Origin: Haloactinomyces albus
GTDB taxonomy: Bacteria > Actinomycetota > Actinomycetes > Mycobacteriales > Pseudonocardiaceae
Assembly (NCBI RefSeq): GCF_031458135.1
Contig: NZ_JAVDXW010000002.1
Coordinates: forward strand, 1 to 64,000
DNA length: 64,000 bases
Direction of reading: 5' to 3'
Shown here: positions 26,307 through 37,129 of the stretch, one piece after another
Position numbering within the stretch: the stretch's first letter is position 1
How the letters are laid out: each line of letters starts with the position of its first letter
The notes under the pieces: generated by a model
Told to the model about the DNA's origin: nothing
The model's input: only the letters and a program-made list of their open reading frames with translations
The model's database searches: none
Position numbers and translations under genes: made by a program

Positions 26307-29300
26307 ATGTCTGATCAAGAGAAGCTCACCGAAGCCCTTCGAACCGCACTGAAGAAGTCCGAGCGGCTACAGCAGGAAAAACGCGCGCTCATCGCCTCGA
26401 TGCGCGAACCGATCGCGGTGGTGTCGATGGCATGTCGATATCCGGGAGACACGCACACACCGGAGGACCTCTGGCACCTCCTCACCGAGGGCAGGGACGC
26501 GATCACGCCGTTCCCGGATCGGCCCGGCTTCGATCGTGAGCACCTCTACGACCCGGATCCGGACGCGCCGGGTAAGTCGTACGGGTATGAGGGAGGGTTC
26601 CTGCACGAGGCGGGAGAGTTCGATCCCGCCTTCTTCGGGATCAGTCCGCGGGAGGCGAAATACATCGACCCGCAGCAGCGCCTGCTCCTCGAGACGGCGT
26701 GGGAAACCTTCGAACGGGCGGGCATTCGCCCTTCGTCGCTGGCACGCAGCTCGACCGGTGTGTATACCGGCATCTTCCCGAACTTCTACGCCACCAGTGA
26801 CCTCGAAGAGCTGGACGGGCACACCACCGCGGGATCGCTGCCGAGCGCCGCCTCGGGGCGGATCTCCTACACCTTCGGGCTCGAGGGGCCTGCGGTGTCG
26901 GTGGACACCGCCTGCAGCTCGTGCCTCACCGCGGTCAACCTCGCGATGCAGGGACTCCGCAGGGGCGAGTGCGACCTCGCGCTCGCCGGTGGAGTGACGG
27001 TGATGACCAGCCCCGCAGGCTTCGTCGAATTCAGTCGGCAGCGGGGCATGGCTTCCGACGGTCGTTGCAAGGCGTTCTCCGACCACGCCGACGGCATGGG
27101 ATTCGGAGAAGGGTGCGGCGTACTGCTGCTCGAACGCCTCTCCGACGCGCAGCGACGAGGCCACGAGGTGCTGGCTGTACTGCGCGGCAGCGCGGTCAAC
27201 CAGGACGGCCGCAGCCAGGGGCTCACGGCACCGAACGGTCCCTCGCAGGAACGGGCGATCCGAGCGGCGCTCGAATCGGCCGACCTGTCTCCCTCCGACG
27301 TCGACGCGGTCGAAGCGCACGGGACCGGCACCACCCTCGGCGATCCCATCGAGGCTCACGCCCTGCTGTCGACCTACGGCGCGGCGCATTCCGAGCAGGC
27401 ACCGCTGTACCTCGGGTCGGTCAAGTCGAACCTCGCCCACGGGCAGGCCGCGGCGGGTGCGGCGGGGGTGATGAAGATGGTGCTGGCGCTCCGGAATGAG
27501 CTGTTGCCGCGTTCGCTGTACTCCGAGGAGCCGAGTCGCCACGTCGACTGGTCCGCGGGCAACATCGAGCTCCTCGCAGAGCCGAAGCCGTGGCCCAAGC
27601 GGGAGGGGCACGTCCGCCGCGCGGGCGTGAGCTCGTTCGGCCTGTCCGGGACCAACGCGCACGTCATCGTCGAGGAGGCGCCCCCGGCGCCGACGACATC
27701 CGCGGCGGACGAACCCGAACGCCGCATCGCGGCGGACGAGGACACGCCGACGCTCGCGGCCGTTCCGCTCGTGCTGTCGGGGCACTCCGAGGACGCGGTG
27801 CGCGCGAACGCGGCGAGGCTCGCCGACCATCTCGACGCCCGGTCCCACGACGACCAGTCGGGTTCCCTTGTCGACGTCGCGTGCAGCCTGGTCACGACCC
27901 GCGACGCGTTCTGGGACCGACTCGTCGTCCCGGCTTCCGAACCGGCCGAGGCGGTCGAGCAGCTGCGTGCGTGCGCTGCGGGAGCGCATCCGACCGGAAC
28001 AGTGCGGGCCGCCGCGAAGCGGACCCAGCCGGTCTTCGTCTTCCCCGGGCAGGGTAGCCAGTACCCGGGAATGTGCCGTTCCCTGCTCCAGGAGGCGGTT
28101 TTCCGCGAGGCGCTGGCCGAGTGCGACGAGGCACTCCGCGGGCATGTCGGGTTCTCCGTGGTCGAACTCCTCGAGGCCGGCGACGACGAGCAGCGAGCGG
28201 CGATGGCGCGGGTGGACGTGGCGCAACCACTGCTGTTCGCGGTGTCGGTCGCGCTCGGCGAGCTCTGGGAGTCGTGGGGCGTTTCCCCTGCCGCGGTCAT
28301 CGGGCACAGCCAGGGCGAGGTGGGCGCCGCAGTGGTCACAGGGGCGCTGAGCCTCGAAGAGGGAGCCCGCGTCGTCAGTGTGCGCAGTCGGCTGGTCCGC
28401 GGTCTCGATGGCGACGGCGCGATGGGCAGCATCGGAATGCCGGTCGACGAGGTAGAGCGGCGCCTCGCCGAGCGGGACGGGGGCCTGTCGGTGGCTGCCG
28501 TGAACACCGCGGAGTCGACGGTGGTCGCCGGCGACTCGGACGCGCTCGCCGCGCTGCTCGCCGAGCTGGAAGCGGAAGGCGTGTTCTGCCGCCGCATCGC
28601 GGTCGACTACGCCTCCCACTCACCGCAGGTGGACCCGGTCCTCGCCACGATCAGATCCGAGCTGTCGGACCTCGCGCCGCGCAAGGGCCGGGTCCCGATC
28701 TACTCGACAGTACGGGGTGCACGGCTCGACGGAAACGAGCTCGACGGCGCCTACTGGGCGGACAACCTGCGCCTGCCGGTGCGGCTGGACCAGGCGCTCG
28801 ACGCACTCGCCCCCGGTGACGAGACGGCGTTCCTCGAGCTGAGCGCGCATCCGCTGCTCGTCGCGGCCCTGAGCGGCAGTGCTCATGCGGGGGTCGTGGG
28901 TTCGCTGCATCGCGATAAGAGTGCCGCGAGCCGTATCCGGGTCGCGGCGGCGGAGCTCTTCGCGCACGGGATCGCCGTCGACTGGCCTGCCGTCTACGCC
29001 GACCTCGGGGCGAATCCGGTGACGCTTCCCACCTACGCGTTCCAGCGGCAGCACTACTGGCTCGACATGGACCGGACAACGGTCTCGGATCTCACCGACC
29101 TCGGTCTGGACACGTCCGAGCACGCCCTTCTCGGCGGGCGAACCGACCGGCCTGATGGCGGTGCCGTGTTCACCGGCCGGGTCTCACCGTCGACCCGGTG
29201 GCTCGCCGATGGTGACGTCTTCGACACGACGATGGTTCCTGCCGCTGCGCTCGTCGACGCGGTCCTGCACGCGGTCTCGGCCGTGCCGGGCAACGATGCC

Positions 29301-32300
29301 GCGGGAGTGCGGGAGGCATCGCTCGACACGCCCCTCGCCGTCGAAGGTGCGGCGCGGCGGTTACAGCTCACTCTTGAGCCGGAACAGGACGACGGGACGC
29401 GGGCCTTCTCGCTGCACAGCCGGGCAGAGGATGACCCAGTGGCGTGGAAGCGCCATCTTGTCGGAACGCTGGCCGCGGCCATGCCGGAGGAGGCGACCGA
29501 TGCCCCGCCGTGGCCGCCGAAGGGCGCGACCGAACTCGACGTGGACGACCTGTACGAGACGCTCGCGACGCGAGGATGGACGCCAGGAGCCGCGATGCGC
29601 GGCCTGCGGCGGATCTGGCAGGACGGTGACGCCCTGTTCGTGGAGGTGGCGCTGCCGGAAACCGTTGGCGTGGAGAGCGTGGGCGAGGTCGACGGCTTCG
29701 GCCTTCATCCGGCGTTCCTCGACGCTGCGCTCCAGGCGCTGGAAGGGACCGACGCTGCCTCGGGCGACGACGTCCGCCTGCCGGTGGAGTGGCGTGCCGT
29801 GCGGCTCCACGCGGTCGGGGCGACGACGGTTCGCGCGCGGATCACCGGCGTCGGCGGTCCGGAGGTGAGCATCGACCTGTTCGATCCGAGCGGTGCGCCG
29901 GTGGCGACGGTCGGTGCCGTCGCGCGGCGTTCCGTGACCGCGGCAGAGGTTCGCGCCACCGTCGGGGGTGAACGGCCGCAGCTCTACCGGGTCGATGTGC
30001 GTCCGGTGCGGTTCCGCTCCGCCACCGCGACCCCCGCGGTATTCCGTGAGGTGGACGTCCACGCGCCCGACTTCACCACCCTCGCCGCCGAGGCGCGGGA
30101 CGAGAACCCGGTCTTCGTGGTCCGATGGCCGGAAGTGGCGCCCACAGCGGCCGCCGTGCGGGAGGTCACGCATCGCGGACTCGGTTTTCTCCAGGGCGTG
30201 CTCGACACCGACGGGCTCGAGCACGCGCGCATCGTCTGGCTCACGCGAGAAGCCTGGGTCGCCGACCATGACGACGCGCCTGCCAACCCGGCCTCCGCTG
30301 CGCTCTGGGGTCTCGGCCGCTCCTTCCACACCGAGCACCCGGATCGTGACCTCGTGCTCGTCGATCTCGACGCTGCGCGTGCGGACGACGAGTCCCTCCG
30401 CCGGCTGCTTGACACGCTCCCTGCCGACGAGAACCAGCTCCTCGTCCGCGGCGACGCGGTCTCGGCCCCGCGTCTGACCCAGGTAGACAGCGGCACGGAA
30501 CGGCCGAGGCCCGCCTGGAACCAGGACGGCACGGCGTTGGTCACCGGTGGAACGGGTGCCCTCGCGCGGGTGACCAGCCTGCACCTGGTGCGGCACTTCG
30601 GTCTGCGGCACCTGATGCTCGTGTCGCGGTCGGGTCCTGCGGCGGAGGGCGCCGAGGACCTCGTCCAGGAGCTGAAGACCGCCGGGGCGGAGACCGTCAC
30701 GCTGCGGACCTGCGACGTCTCCGATCGCACGGACCTCGAAACGACACTGGACGTGATCCCGGAGGAAAACCCGCTCTCCGTAGTGCTCCACACCGCAGCG
30801 GTCGTCGACGACGGACTCCTGCCCGAACTCACCCCCGAGCAGGTCGACAGGGTGCTTGCCCCGAAGGTGGACGCCGCCTTCCACCTCGACGCGCTGACCC
30901 GCGACGCCTCCCTCGACGCGTTCGTCCTGTTCTCCTCGGCGGCGGGAACTCTCGGCGCGATGGGCCAGGCCAACTACGGGGCGGCGAACGCATCCCTCGA
31001 CGCGCTGGCGGCCCGGAGGCGGCGCCAGGACCTACCGGGGCTCAGCCTCGGCTGGGGGACGTGGGTCGAGGCGGGGCTGGTCACCGAGCTCGACGACCTC
31101 CTTCAGCTTCGGCTGCGCCGCATGGGGCTGTTGCCGATCGACGATGAGCTCGGGCTACGGTTGTTCGACGACGCGCTGCGCCGACCGGACGCGTTTCTCG
31201 CGCCGGTGCCGCTCGATCGCGCCGCGCTCCAGCGGACGGCGAGCGTGCAGCCGGGAGCAACGCCGTCGATTTTGCGTGCGCTGGCCCGCGTCCCGAAGCG
31301 CCGTGCCGCCGGGGCCGGGCATGCCGACGGAGGACTGGCAGCGACGGTGCGGCGACTGCCCGCCGCCGAGCGCGAGGATGCCCTGCTCGAGATCGTGCAG
31401 GGCGAGTTCGCCGCCATCCTCGATCTCGCGGGTCCAGCGGGAATCGCGCCCGATCGACCGGTGCAGGACCTGGGCCTCGACTCGCTGATGGCGGTCGAGC
31501 TGAGGAACCGCCTCGGATCACTCGTCGGTGCCCGGTTGCCCGCTTCGGTCCTCCTCGATCATCCGAAGCCCCGTGACCTCGCGCGCTTTCTCGTCGACGA
31601 GCTCGGCGCGGCGACCGAGGGCGGATCGGACGACGCCGCCGGAGGCGCACCGGCCACGAACCGGAGCGCGGACGGGTCGCATCCCACGCCGATCGCCGAG
31701 TACGTCGCGGAACCATGGTTGTCGATGACTCGAGAGCTCTCGTTCGAGCCGCATAACGCGGCGGCGCGGTCCGTCCTGCTGACGGGGGCGACGGGCTTTC
31801 TCGGTGCCCATCTCGTCGACGCGCTCCTCGAAGATCCACAGGTCGAACGGGTCGTGGCCGTGGTGCGCGCCCGCGACGATCACGGCGCCCGTGAGCGGGT
31901 TCGCCGGTCGTTGCGCCAGTGGGGGCTCTCGCACCTGGATGATGTCTTCGAAGACCGGGTGACGGTTTATGCCGGTGATCTCGGAGAGCACCGGCTCGGC
32001 ATGGACGAAGCCACGTTCCGGAAGGTCGCGTCCGAGACCACCGAGGTGCTGGCCAACGGGGCCGCAGTCGACTGGTTCGCGCCGTTCCGCAAGCTCGCCA
32101 GGGTGAATGTCGGCGGGGTGCATCAACTTCTCGAACTCGCGTCCGCGGGAGGTCATCAACGCTTCTCGCTCGTGTCGACCCAGGCGGTGCACGACGTGTC
32201 GCCGCCGCTCGACGCGAACTACTGGGACGACGACAGAGCGCTCCAGGGGTACGGGATGAGCAAGCGTGCCGCCGAGCACCTGGTCGAGGCCGCGCGGAAA

Positions 32301-32828
32301 CGGGGGCTGTCAACGGCGGTGTTCCGCCCCGGCGTCGTCATCGCCGGAGCGGAGTGCGGCACCATGAACAAACGCCAAGGGGAGTACCACATCTTCCGGG
32401 CGGTCGTGGAATCGCGCTCGCTGCCGGACGACGGGATCGGCACCGGCTCGCCCGTCGATTACGTCGCCCACGCGATCGCCTGCCGGGCCCTCGACCTGTG
32501 TGCGCAGCACGTCTACGAGGTCACCCATCCCGCTCCACCGAGCCCTCAGGAACTCCAGCGCCTCTTCCACGAGGCGGGCTGGGACTGCGCCCTGGTTCCC
32601 TCGGAGACCTTTCTCCAGTGGACCTCCGACACGATGCGATCAGGGGACCACTGGCTGCGGCTCGCAGAGGTGCTGCTCGAGGGACACGGTGGGGCGGTTT
32701 CGGCGCACGTTCCGTCGTCGATGCCGTCCGATGCGCTGGCGCAACGCTTCCGGCCGGAGGCAGGGATCCTGCGCACGCTGCACGCCGTCACGGAGGACGA
32801 GAGCGCGAACAGCGAACCACGGATGTAA
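26307..32828 (+). CDS. Terminal modular type I PKS, KS-AT(mm)-DH(inactive)-KR-ACP-thioester reductase
   Basis: 2173-residue last module. ATG 26307 follows AAGAAGGA. KS about 33-455 (TACSSCL; the second His motif reads KSNLAHGQA), AT 576-918 (GHSQGE, YASH: methylmalonyl), DH-like region 937-1215 in which the catalytic His is Gly ([10 protein letters not shown]) although the Asp remains (HPAFLDAAL), KR 1410-1600 (VDD, B1-like), ACP near 1722. Residues about 1822-2150 form an extended-SDR reductase: TGATGFLG for NAD(P), catalytic STQAV and YGMSK. Such R domains release the acyl chain from the ACP as an aldehyde, sometimes reduced further to an alcohol. No thioesterase is present. An in-frame TTA codon lies at 29361. 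No tailoring gene follows; the next 230 bp are non-coding. Confidence 0.95.
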   Translation: MSDQEKLTEALRTALKKSERLQQEKRALIASMREPIAVVSMACRYPGDTHTPEDLWHLLTEGRDAITPFPDRPGFDREHLYDPDPDAPGKSYGYEGGFLHEAGEFDPAFFGISPREAKYIDPQQRLLLETAWETFERAGIRPSSLARSSTGVYTGIFPNFYATSDLEELDGHTTAGSLPSAASGRISYTFGLEGPAVSVDTACSSCLTAVNLAMQGLRRGECDLALAGGVTVMTSPAGFVEFSRQRGMASDGRCKAFSDHADGMGFGEGCGVLLLERLSDAQRRGHEVLAVLRGSAVNQDGRSQGLTAPNGPSQERAIRAALESADLSPSDVDAVEAHGTGTTLGDPIEAHALLSTYGAAHSEQAPLYLGSVKSNLAHGQAAAGAAGVMKMVLALRNELLPRSLYSEEPSRHVDWSAGNIELLAEPKPWPKREGHVRRAGVSSFGLSGTNAHVIVEEAPPAPTTSAADEPERRIAADEDTPTLAAVPLVLSGHSEDAVRANAARLADHLDARSHDDQSGSLVDVACSLVTTRDAFWDRLVVPASEPAEAVEQLRACAAGAHPTGTVRAAAKRTQPVFVFPGQGSQYPGMCRSLLQEAVFREALAECDEALRGHVGFSVVELLEAGDDEQRAAMARVDVAQPLLFAVSVALGELWESWGVSPAAVIGHSQGEVGAAVVTGALSLEEGARVVSVRSRLVRGLDGDGAMGSIGMPVDEVERRLAERDGGLSVAAVNTAESTVVAGDSDALAALLAELEAEGVFCRRIAVDYASHSPQVDPVLATIRSELSDLAPRKGRVPIYSTVRGARLDGNELDGAYWADNLRLPVRLDQALDALAPGDETAFLELSAHPLLVAALSGSAHAGVVGSLHRDKSAASRIRVAAAELFAHGIAVDWPAVYADLGANPVTLPTYAFQRQHYWLDMDRTTVSDLTDLGLDTSEHALLGGRTDRPDGGAVFTGRVSPSTRWLADGDVFDTTMVPAAALVDAVLHAVSAVPGNDAAGVREASLDTPLAVEGAARRLQLTLEPEQDDGTRAFSLHSRAEDDPVAWKRHLVGTLAAAMPEEATDAPPWPPKGATELDVDDLYETLATRGWTPGAAMRGLRRIWQDGDALFVEVALPETVGVESVGEVDGFGLHPAFLDAALQALEGTDAASGDDVRLPVEWRAVRLHAVGATTVRARITGVGGPEVSIDLFDPSGAPVATVGAVARRSVTAAEVRATVGGERPQLYRVDVRPVRFRSATATPAVFREVDVHAPDFTTLAAEARDENPVFVVRWPEVAPTAAAVREVTHRGLGFLQGVLDTDGLEHARIVWLTREAWVADHDDAPANPASAALWGLGRSFHTEHPDRDLVLVDLDAARADDESLRRLLDTLPADENQLLVRGDAVSAPRLTQVDSGTERPRPAWNQDGTALVTGGTGALARVTSLHLVRHFGLRHLMLVSRSGPAAEGAEDLVQELKTAGAETVTLRTCDVSDRTDLETTLDVIPEENPLSVVLHTAAVVDDGLLPELTPEQVDRVLAPKVDAAFHLDALTRDASLDAFVLFSSAAGTLGAMGQANYGAANASLDALAARRRRQDLPGLSLGWGTWVEAGLVTELDDLLQLRLRRMGLLPIDDELGLRLFDDALRRPDAFLAPVPLDRAALQRTASVQPGATPSILRALARVPKRRAAGAGHADGGLAATVRRLPAAEREDALLEIVQGEFAAILDLAGPAGIAPDRPVQDLGLDSLMAVELRNRLGSLVGARLPASVLLDHPKPRDLARFLVDELGAATEGGSDDAAGGAPATNRSADGSHPTPIAEYVAEPWLSMTRELSFEPHNAAARSVLLTGATGFLGAHLVDALLEDPQVERVVAVVRARDDHGARERVRRSLRQWGLSHLDDVFEDRVTVYAGDLGEHRLGMDEATFRKVASETTEVLANGAAVDWFAPFRKLARVNVGGVHQLLELASAGGHQRFSLVSTQAVHDVSPPLDANYWDDDRALQGYGMSKRAAEHLVEAARKRGLSTAVFRPGVVIAGAECGTMNKRQGEYHIFRAVVESRSLPDDGIGTGSPVDYVAHAIACRALDLCAQHVYEVTHPAPPSPQELQRLFHEAGWDCALVPSETFLQWTSDTMRSGDHWLRLAEVLLEGHGGAVSAHVPSSMPSDALAQRFRPEAGILRTLHAVTEDESANSEPRM

Positions 32829-33069
32829 CCGTTTCGGAAAACGTGTAGAACCGTGTTCCGAGCCGTCGCATTGCTGTGCGGAGTTGGCCCCTGCCTCTTC
32901 GGCCGGGGTCTTCCCGTGGCGGTACGAACGCCCCCTCGGGGCGGCGGATCCGCCGACCTTTCTACCGTCCGTTCTCCCATGCCGCTCGCGTCGCCGCTGC
33001 GATCGAGGAGCGCCATGGCGATCACCAGCCGCAGGGTCGGCGCCGCACCGCGAATCGGGGTCTGAGTAG
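32829..33069. other. Intergenic tail of the PKS operon
   Basis: Non-coding as far as I can see. A short GC hairpin (CGCCCC/GGGGCG around 32930-32945) without a T-tract could end PKS transcription. Small open frames here have no recognisable content. Confidence 0.4.
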
Positions 33070-33181
33070 GGGTCTGGGGAAAATCCGTGACAGATTAAAC
33101 GCTAGTGAACATCATAGCTGGTCATAGCTTCGGAGACGAGCACGTGACCAGCCTCCGACGGAAGCTGAGCCAGCCTGGTGA
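33070..33181 (+). repeat. 112-bp imperfect direct repeat, copy 1
   Basis: Matches 63801-63912 without gaps at 97 of 112 positions by hand alignment, same orientation. It begins GGGTCT, contains CCGTGACAGATT and ends CAGCCTGGTGA. It is non-coding here and may be the remaining end of an insertion sequence. Confidence 0.8.
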
Positions 33182-33259
33182 CCAGCGATAACGTTCAATC
33201 CCCCCGGTTCTTCTTCAAACCCCAATACCGCTCAGTGCCGTGATCCCGGTGTCTTGTCG

Positions 33260-33523
33260 TCAACGATCGTAGATCTCGCGGCGGTGTCCGAGGTCGACGA
33301 CCACGACGACGAGGCGCTCGTCCTCGACGCGATAGATCACGCGGTAGTCGCCGACGCGCAGCCGCAGGTAGCCGGGCTCGGATGTCAGGGCGACCACCCC
33401 GTTCGGGCGGGGGTTGTCGGCGAGGTTGTCGATGGCGGTCTGCAGGCGGCGCCGCATCGGCTTATCGATCTTGCCGAGGGTTTTCAGGGCGTCCCGGGTG
33501 ATCTCGAGGTGCCAGCCGCTCAC
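33260..33523 (-). CDS. RelE/ParE-family toxin
   Basis: 87-residue protein of the RelE/ParE fold, whose members are mRNA interferases or gyrase inhibitors. It shows the family pattern: an N-terminal helix-rich part (residues 5-40, TRDALKTLGKIDKPMRRRL), then GYLRLRVGDYRVIYRVED and a hydrophobic strand VVVVVDLGHR near the C-terminus with basic residues typical of RelE. Its GTG start overlaps the antitoxin stop by four bases (GTGA), so the two are translationally coupled, with the antitoxin first. Family assignment is from sequence pattern; the exact target (ribosome-dependent cleavage is usual for RelE) is inferred. Confidence 0.88.
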   Translation of the reverse strand: MSGWHLEITRDALKTLGKIDKPMRRRLQTAIDNLADNPRPNGVVALTSEPGYLRLRVGDYRVIYRVEDERLVVVVVDLGHRREIYDR

Positions 33524-33807
33524 GCCTCGCCGCCCTCCAGGGCGACAATGGCCTCGTTCCAGGAGAGGGTGCCGGACTCTTCGGCTTCACGGGCCCGCCG
33601 CGCCCAGTAGGCGTCTTCGGCGTCGGCGTGAGCTTCGGCGACGTCGGCCGGCACGAGCGCGGCGACGCGCTTGCCCCGGTTGGTCAGATAGACCGTCTGG
33701 CCGTCCTTGGCCTTCTCGGCGTAGTCGGACAGGTGTGGCCGGGCGGTCGAGAGGTTCACCTCGATCTCGTCGGACGAGTCGTTCTGGTGTATCGCTTCCA
33801 CACTCAT
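33520..33807 (-). CDS. Phd/YefM-family antitoxin
   Basis: 95-residue antitoxin partner of the adjacent RelE-like toxin. I prefer the ATG at 33807 (MSVEAIHQND) over one ten codons upstream because it begins closer to the conserved part. Residues about 14-55 match the Phd/YefM fold: EVNLSTARPHLSDYAEKAK, then VYLTNRGKRVAALVP. The acidic, Glu/Ala-rich C-terminus is the part that normally wraps and neutralises the toxin. Antitoxins of this family also repress their own promoter; the regularly spaced repeats just upstream (33817-33882) fit that role. Confidence 0.88.
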   Translation of the reverse strand: MSVEAIHQNDSSDEIEVNLSTARPHLSDYAEKAKDGQTVYLTNRGKRVAALVPADVAEAHADAEDAYWARRAREAEESGTLSWNEAIVALEGGEA

Positions 33808-33816
33808 GCCTCCATC

Positions 33817-33882
33817 GTACGAGCATGACTTTTCCACAACAAGTACGGACAGTACGAGATGTACGAGTGGTACTTGTCGTAC
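33817..33882 (-). promoter_or_regulatory. Probable operator of the toxin-antitoxin operon
   Basis: GTACG motifs occur at 33817, 33843, 33852 and 33861, the last three exactly nine bases apart, followed by GTAC at 33879. They lie immediately upstream of the antitoxin start, where autoregulatory antitoxins bind. Function is inferred from spacing and position. Confidence 0.5.
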
Positions 33883-33892
33883 CTCGCTGCTA

Positions 33893-34091
33893 GGGGTAGG
33901 AACGGAGTTCGGCTGAAACGGGCCGTGGCAGTCTCTTTGCCCTGCTCACTGCGGTAGCGCTGTCCCCGTAGTCCGCCGTTAGCACGCCGGTCACCGATCC
34001 TGCCGCCGCAACGACCACCGCTGGTCAGCGCGGCGTTTTACCGCCCAACTGGTGCGGACGGCCCGAACCTGGCGTATTCGGTTCCTACCCC
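33893..34091. mobile_element. 199-bp miniature element with Tn3-type inverted repeats
   Basis: The ends are inverted repeats: GGGGTAGGAAC is perfect for 11 bases, with patchy pairing through GGGCCG about 30 bases in. The right repeat also matches the right end of the Tn3-family transposon at 54984 (shared GAATACGCCAG). No coding capacity is evident. It resembles miniature elements mobilised in trans by Tn3 transposases. Flanks show no clear 5-bp duplication, and an IS630 copy sits in its right border. Confidence 0.6.
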
Positions 34092-35192
34092 TAGTGTCGT
34101 GAGTCGTTGATTCGTTGGCAGTATGTGGCGAGGGTGTCGAGGATCTCGTCGGCGGTCTTGGTCCAGATGAAGGGTTTGGGGTCGGCGTTCCAGGCTTCGA
34201 TCCAGGCGGTGACGTCGGCTTCGAGTTCGTCGACACTACGGTGGGCCGAGCGGCGGAGTTTGCCGCGTGGTGAGTTCGGCGAACCAGCGTTCCACCAAAT
34301 TGAGCCAGGAGGCACTGGTCGGGGTGAAGTGCACGTGGAACAGCGGGTGGGCCAGGAGCCATTTCTTGATGGCCGGTGTTTCGTGAGTGCCGTAGTTGTC
34401 GCAAACCAGGTGCAGGTCCAGCTCGGCGGGAGTATTTTTGTCGATGGTTTTCAGGAATTTCAAGAATTCCTGGCGCCGGTGGTGGGCGGCGATGACAGAG
34501 CCGCTGGAGATGTCCAGGGCGGCGAACAGGCTGGTCGTGCCATGACGCACGTAGTCGTGGGCCTGACGTGCCGGAGTGGTGGGCATGATCGGCAGGGTGG
34601 GAGCGGTGCGGCCGAGGGCCTGCATCTGGGATTTCTCGTCCACGCACAGCACCAGGGCGTTCTCGGGTGGGTCCATGTACAAGCCGACCACGTCGCGGAC
34701 GGTGTCGATGAATTGCGGATCGGTGGACAACTTCCACGTGTCCACCTGATGGGGTTTCAGTCCGAAGGCCCGCCACATCCGCGAAATCGCGGTCTGCGAC
34801 ATCCCTACTGCCTCGGCCATCGACCGGGTCGACCAGTGCGTATCGCCCTTCGGCGGGGCCTGTTCCAAGGTCGTAGTGATCACCTGCTCGACGTGATCAT
34901 CGGTGATCGTGCGCGGAGCGCCCGGCCGCGGCTCGTCGGACAACCCGTCCAGACGGTCTTCGACGAAGCGGCGTCGCCACTTGGTCACCGTCGGCGGCGC
35001 GATCTGCAACGTTCGCGACACATCCATATTGGACACGCCATCGGCACAGGCCAGCACGATCCGTGCCCGCAACGCGATCGCCTGCGCCGTCTTGCCTCGA
35101 CGCGCCCAGCCTTCCAACGTCCGCCGCTCGACCTCGGTGAGGTTCAGATCAGGCAAACGCGGTCCTCGACGTCCCAGCACACAAACATACAC
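34091..35192 (-). CDS. IS630-family transposase (needs a +1 frameshift for its C-terminus)
   Basis: DDE transposase with an N-terminal helix-turn-helix (residues about 20-110, including VSRTLQIAPPTVTKWRRRF) and catalytic acids in LCVDEKS, LVCDNYGTHE and SWLNLVERWF. The main frame stops at 34236 after FAELTTRQTPP. The expected C-terminal tail (KLRRSAHRSVDELEADV onward) is in another frame ending at 34091, so a net +1 (or -2) shift near 34270 is needed. The same local sequence is present in the second copy at 55 kb, so the shift belongs to this IS lineage and is not a local sequencing slip. The stop codon TAG is completed by the target TA. It starts at GTG 35192. Confidence 0.85.
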
Positions 35193-35213
35193 CGAACTAC
35201 TGACTCATCACAC
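34094..35213 (-). mobile_element. IS630-family insertion sequence, near-complete copy
   Basis: 1120 bp between TA dinucleotides at 34092 and 35214, the expected IS630 target duplication. Terminal repeats read GTGTcGTGAGTC and, inverted, GTGTgATGAGTC. One transposase gene on the minus strand. The first 306 bp recur at 55146-55451 with three differences. Both copies sit in a CTAG context. Confidence 0.88.
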
Positions 35214-35372
35214 TAGGTATCTGAGGCAGTCCTGATCAGAGAAACACCAGATCATGGCTTCGTCCCGCGTCCGTGTCGGCCGGGCGGTGCTGTCTCAGTG
35301 AGGGTTCCCAACCGTACGCGTCCGGCGGGGACCCCTATTCAACGCCGGTGTCACACCAGTCTTCATATCGCG

Positions 35373-35399
35373 GAAACATCACTTACGTGGAACGGAAAC
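35373..35399 (+). promoter_or_regulatory. Possible GlnR-type sites upstream of the permease-urease operon
   Basis: Two GAAAC half-sites start exactly 22 bp apart (35373 and 35395). The actinobacterial nitrogen regulator GlnR binds alternating GTnAC and GAAAC half-sites spaced by six bases, which places successive GAAACs 22 bp apart. The intervening GTnAC half-sites are poor, so this is a hypothesis. Confidence 0.35.
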
Positions 35400-35448
35400 A
35401 TCGGCCGTCCACACTCCCGCCAGCGCATCGAATCGAGGGAGGACGGGG

Positions 35449-37074
35449 ATGGTCGTCGACGAGGTGTCCACCAGCCAGCACACGAAGCAGACCCGCGAAA
35501 CACTGGAGGACTACACGCTTCGGTTCGCGCCGCGTAGTTATCGGCGGTGGAAACCGGGCGTCGTGGCGAGCTCGGCTCTCGGCGGGATTGCTTATCTTGC
35601 CGACTTCTCGATCGGCGCCGGGATCGGGCTGAGTTACGGCACACTCAACGCGCTGGTGGCGATCCTGGTCGCAGCGCTGATCATCTTCACCACCGGACTC
35701 CCCCTCGCCTACTACGGCGCGCGCTACAACATCGACCTCGATCTGGTCACCCGCGGCGCCGGTTTCGGTTATTACGGCTCGGTTCTCACCAGCATGATCT
35801 TCGGTAGCTTCACGTTCATCTTCTTCGCCACCGAAGGCGCGATCATGGCTCAGGGCCTCAAAGTCGGGGTCGGTGTTCCACTCTGGCTGGGTTACCTGAT
35901 CACCACGCTGATCGTCGTGCCACTGGTCATCCACGGGATGAAGGCGCTGAGCAAGCTCCAGGTCTGGACGACGCCGGTGTGGCTGCTGCTGATGATCGGG
36001 CCGCTGGGCTATCTGGTCATCGCCGATCCCGGCTCGGTGTCGGACTGGCTCGCGTTCACCGGCTCGGAAGGCGGCGGCGCAGGGCTCAATGCCGGATCGG
36101 TGATGCTCGGCGCGGGCGTCGCGCTGTCGCTGATGGCGCAGATCGGTGAACAGGTTGACTACCTGCGGTTCATGCCCCCGCGCACCGAAGAGAACAAGCG
36201 CTCGTGGTGGATGTCGGTGGTGCTGGCCGGTCCCGGTTGGGTGGTCTTCGGAGCGCTCAAGCAGGCCACCGGCGCGTTCCTGGCCGTCTACATTATGGGG
36301 CTCGCCGGAGCGGCGGCAACCGAACCCGTGCAGCAGTTCATGAACGTGTACGGGCTGTTCATGCCGTTGGCGGTGGCGATCCCGCTCGCCGTCGTCCTCG
36401 TGGTCATCAGCCAGGTGAAGATCAACGTGACGAATGCCTACTCGGGATCATTGGCCTGGACGAACTCGTTTACCAGGATCACCGGGCATTACCCGGGGCG
36501 GACGGTATTCGTACTGTTCAACCTGGGAGTTGCGCTCGCGCTGATGGAGGCGAACATGTTCGCCTTCCTCAGCTCGATACTGAGCTTCTATGCCAATTGC
36601 GCGATCGCCTGGGTGGTCACGGTCGCCACCGACATCCTCGTCAACAAGTTCGTGCTGAAGCTGTCGCCGCGGGAACCGGAGTTCAGGCGGGGCATGCTCC
36701 ACGCTGTCAATCCAGTCGGCGTCGTGTCCTTCCTTGCCTCAGCGATCACCTCGATCGCGATGTACTTCGGTGCGTTCGGCACGACGCTCCAGCCCTACTC
36801 GCCGATCGCTGCCGTGGCGATCGCAGTGGTTCTCACACCGGTAATGGCGATCGCGACTGGGGGGCGCTACTACCTGCGCCGTACCGACGACGGCATCGAC
36901 GAGCCGCGCTTCGACTCCCACGGAACGCCCGTGGACACGACCTATACCTGCCACGTGTGCGAGCAGGACTTTGAACGGCCGGACATGCTCGCGTGCTACG
37001 CCCACGACGCGGTGATCTGTTCCCTGTGCGTCACCACCGACCGAACCGGTCAACACCTGCTGCCGGCCCAGTGA
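35449..37074 (+). CDS. NCS1-family permease with C-terminal Cys motif
   Basis: 541-residue integral membrane transporter of the nucleobase:cation symporter-1 family (cytosine, purine, allantoin, thiamine type). Residues 1-35 are cytosolic; about twelve hydrophobic segments follow from [17 protein letters not shown] (about 38) to residue 480. Features common in the family include the Gly-rich first helix and the [10 protein letters not shown] segment near 100. The last 50 residues are unusual: CHVCEQDF, then [12 protein letters not shown], a potential zinc-binding CxxC...CxxC module. ATG 35449 follows GGGAGGACGG. Being directly upstream of ureA, it probably imports a nitrogenous substrate (such as allantoin, purine or a urea precursor) whose catabolism feeds urease; the substrate is not determined. 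Confidence 0.85.
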   Translation: MVVDEVSTSQHTKQTRETLEDYTLRFAPRSYRRWKPGVVASSALGGIAYLADFSIGAGIGLSYGTLNALVAILVAALIIFTTGLPLAYYGARYNIDLDLVTRGAGFGYYGSVLTSMIFGSFTFIFFATEGAIMAQGLKVGVGVPLWLGYLITTLIVVPLVIHGMKALSKLQVWTTPVWLLLMIGPLGYLVIADPGSVSDWLAFTGSEGGGAGLNAGSVMLGAGVALSLMAQIGEQVDYLRFMPPRTEENKRSWWMSVVLAGPGWVVFGALKQATGAFLAVYIMGLAGAAATEPVQQFMNVYGLFMPLAVAIPLAVVLVVISQVKINVTNAYSGSLAWTNSFTRITGHYPGRTVFVLFNLGVALALMEANMFAFLSSILSFYANCAIAWVVTVATDILVNKFVLKLSPREPEFRRGMLHAVNPVGVVSFLASAITSIAMYFGAFGTTLQPYSPIAAVAIAVVLTPVMAIATGGRYYLRRTDDGIDEPRFDSHGTPVDTTYTCHVCEQDFERPDMLACYAHDAVICSLCVTTDRTGQHLLPAQ

Positions 37075-37129
37075 ACGCGCCGCACACGACCCCTGCCAGG
37101 ACCAGCGATACCGGCGTATCAGGAGAGCC

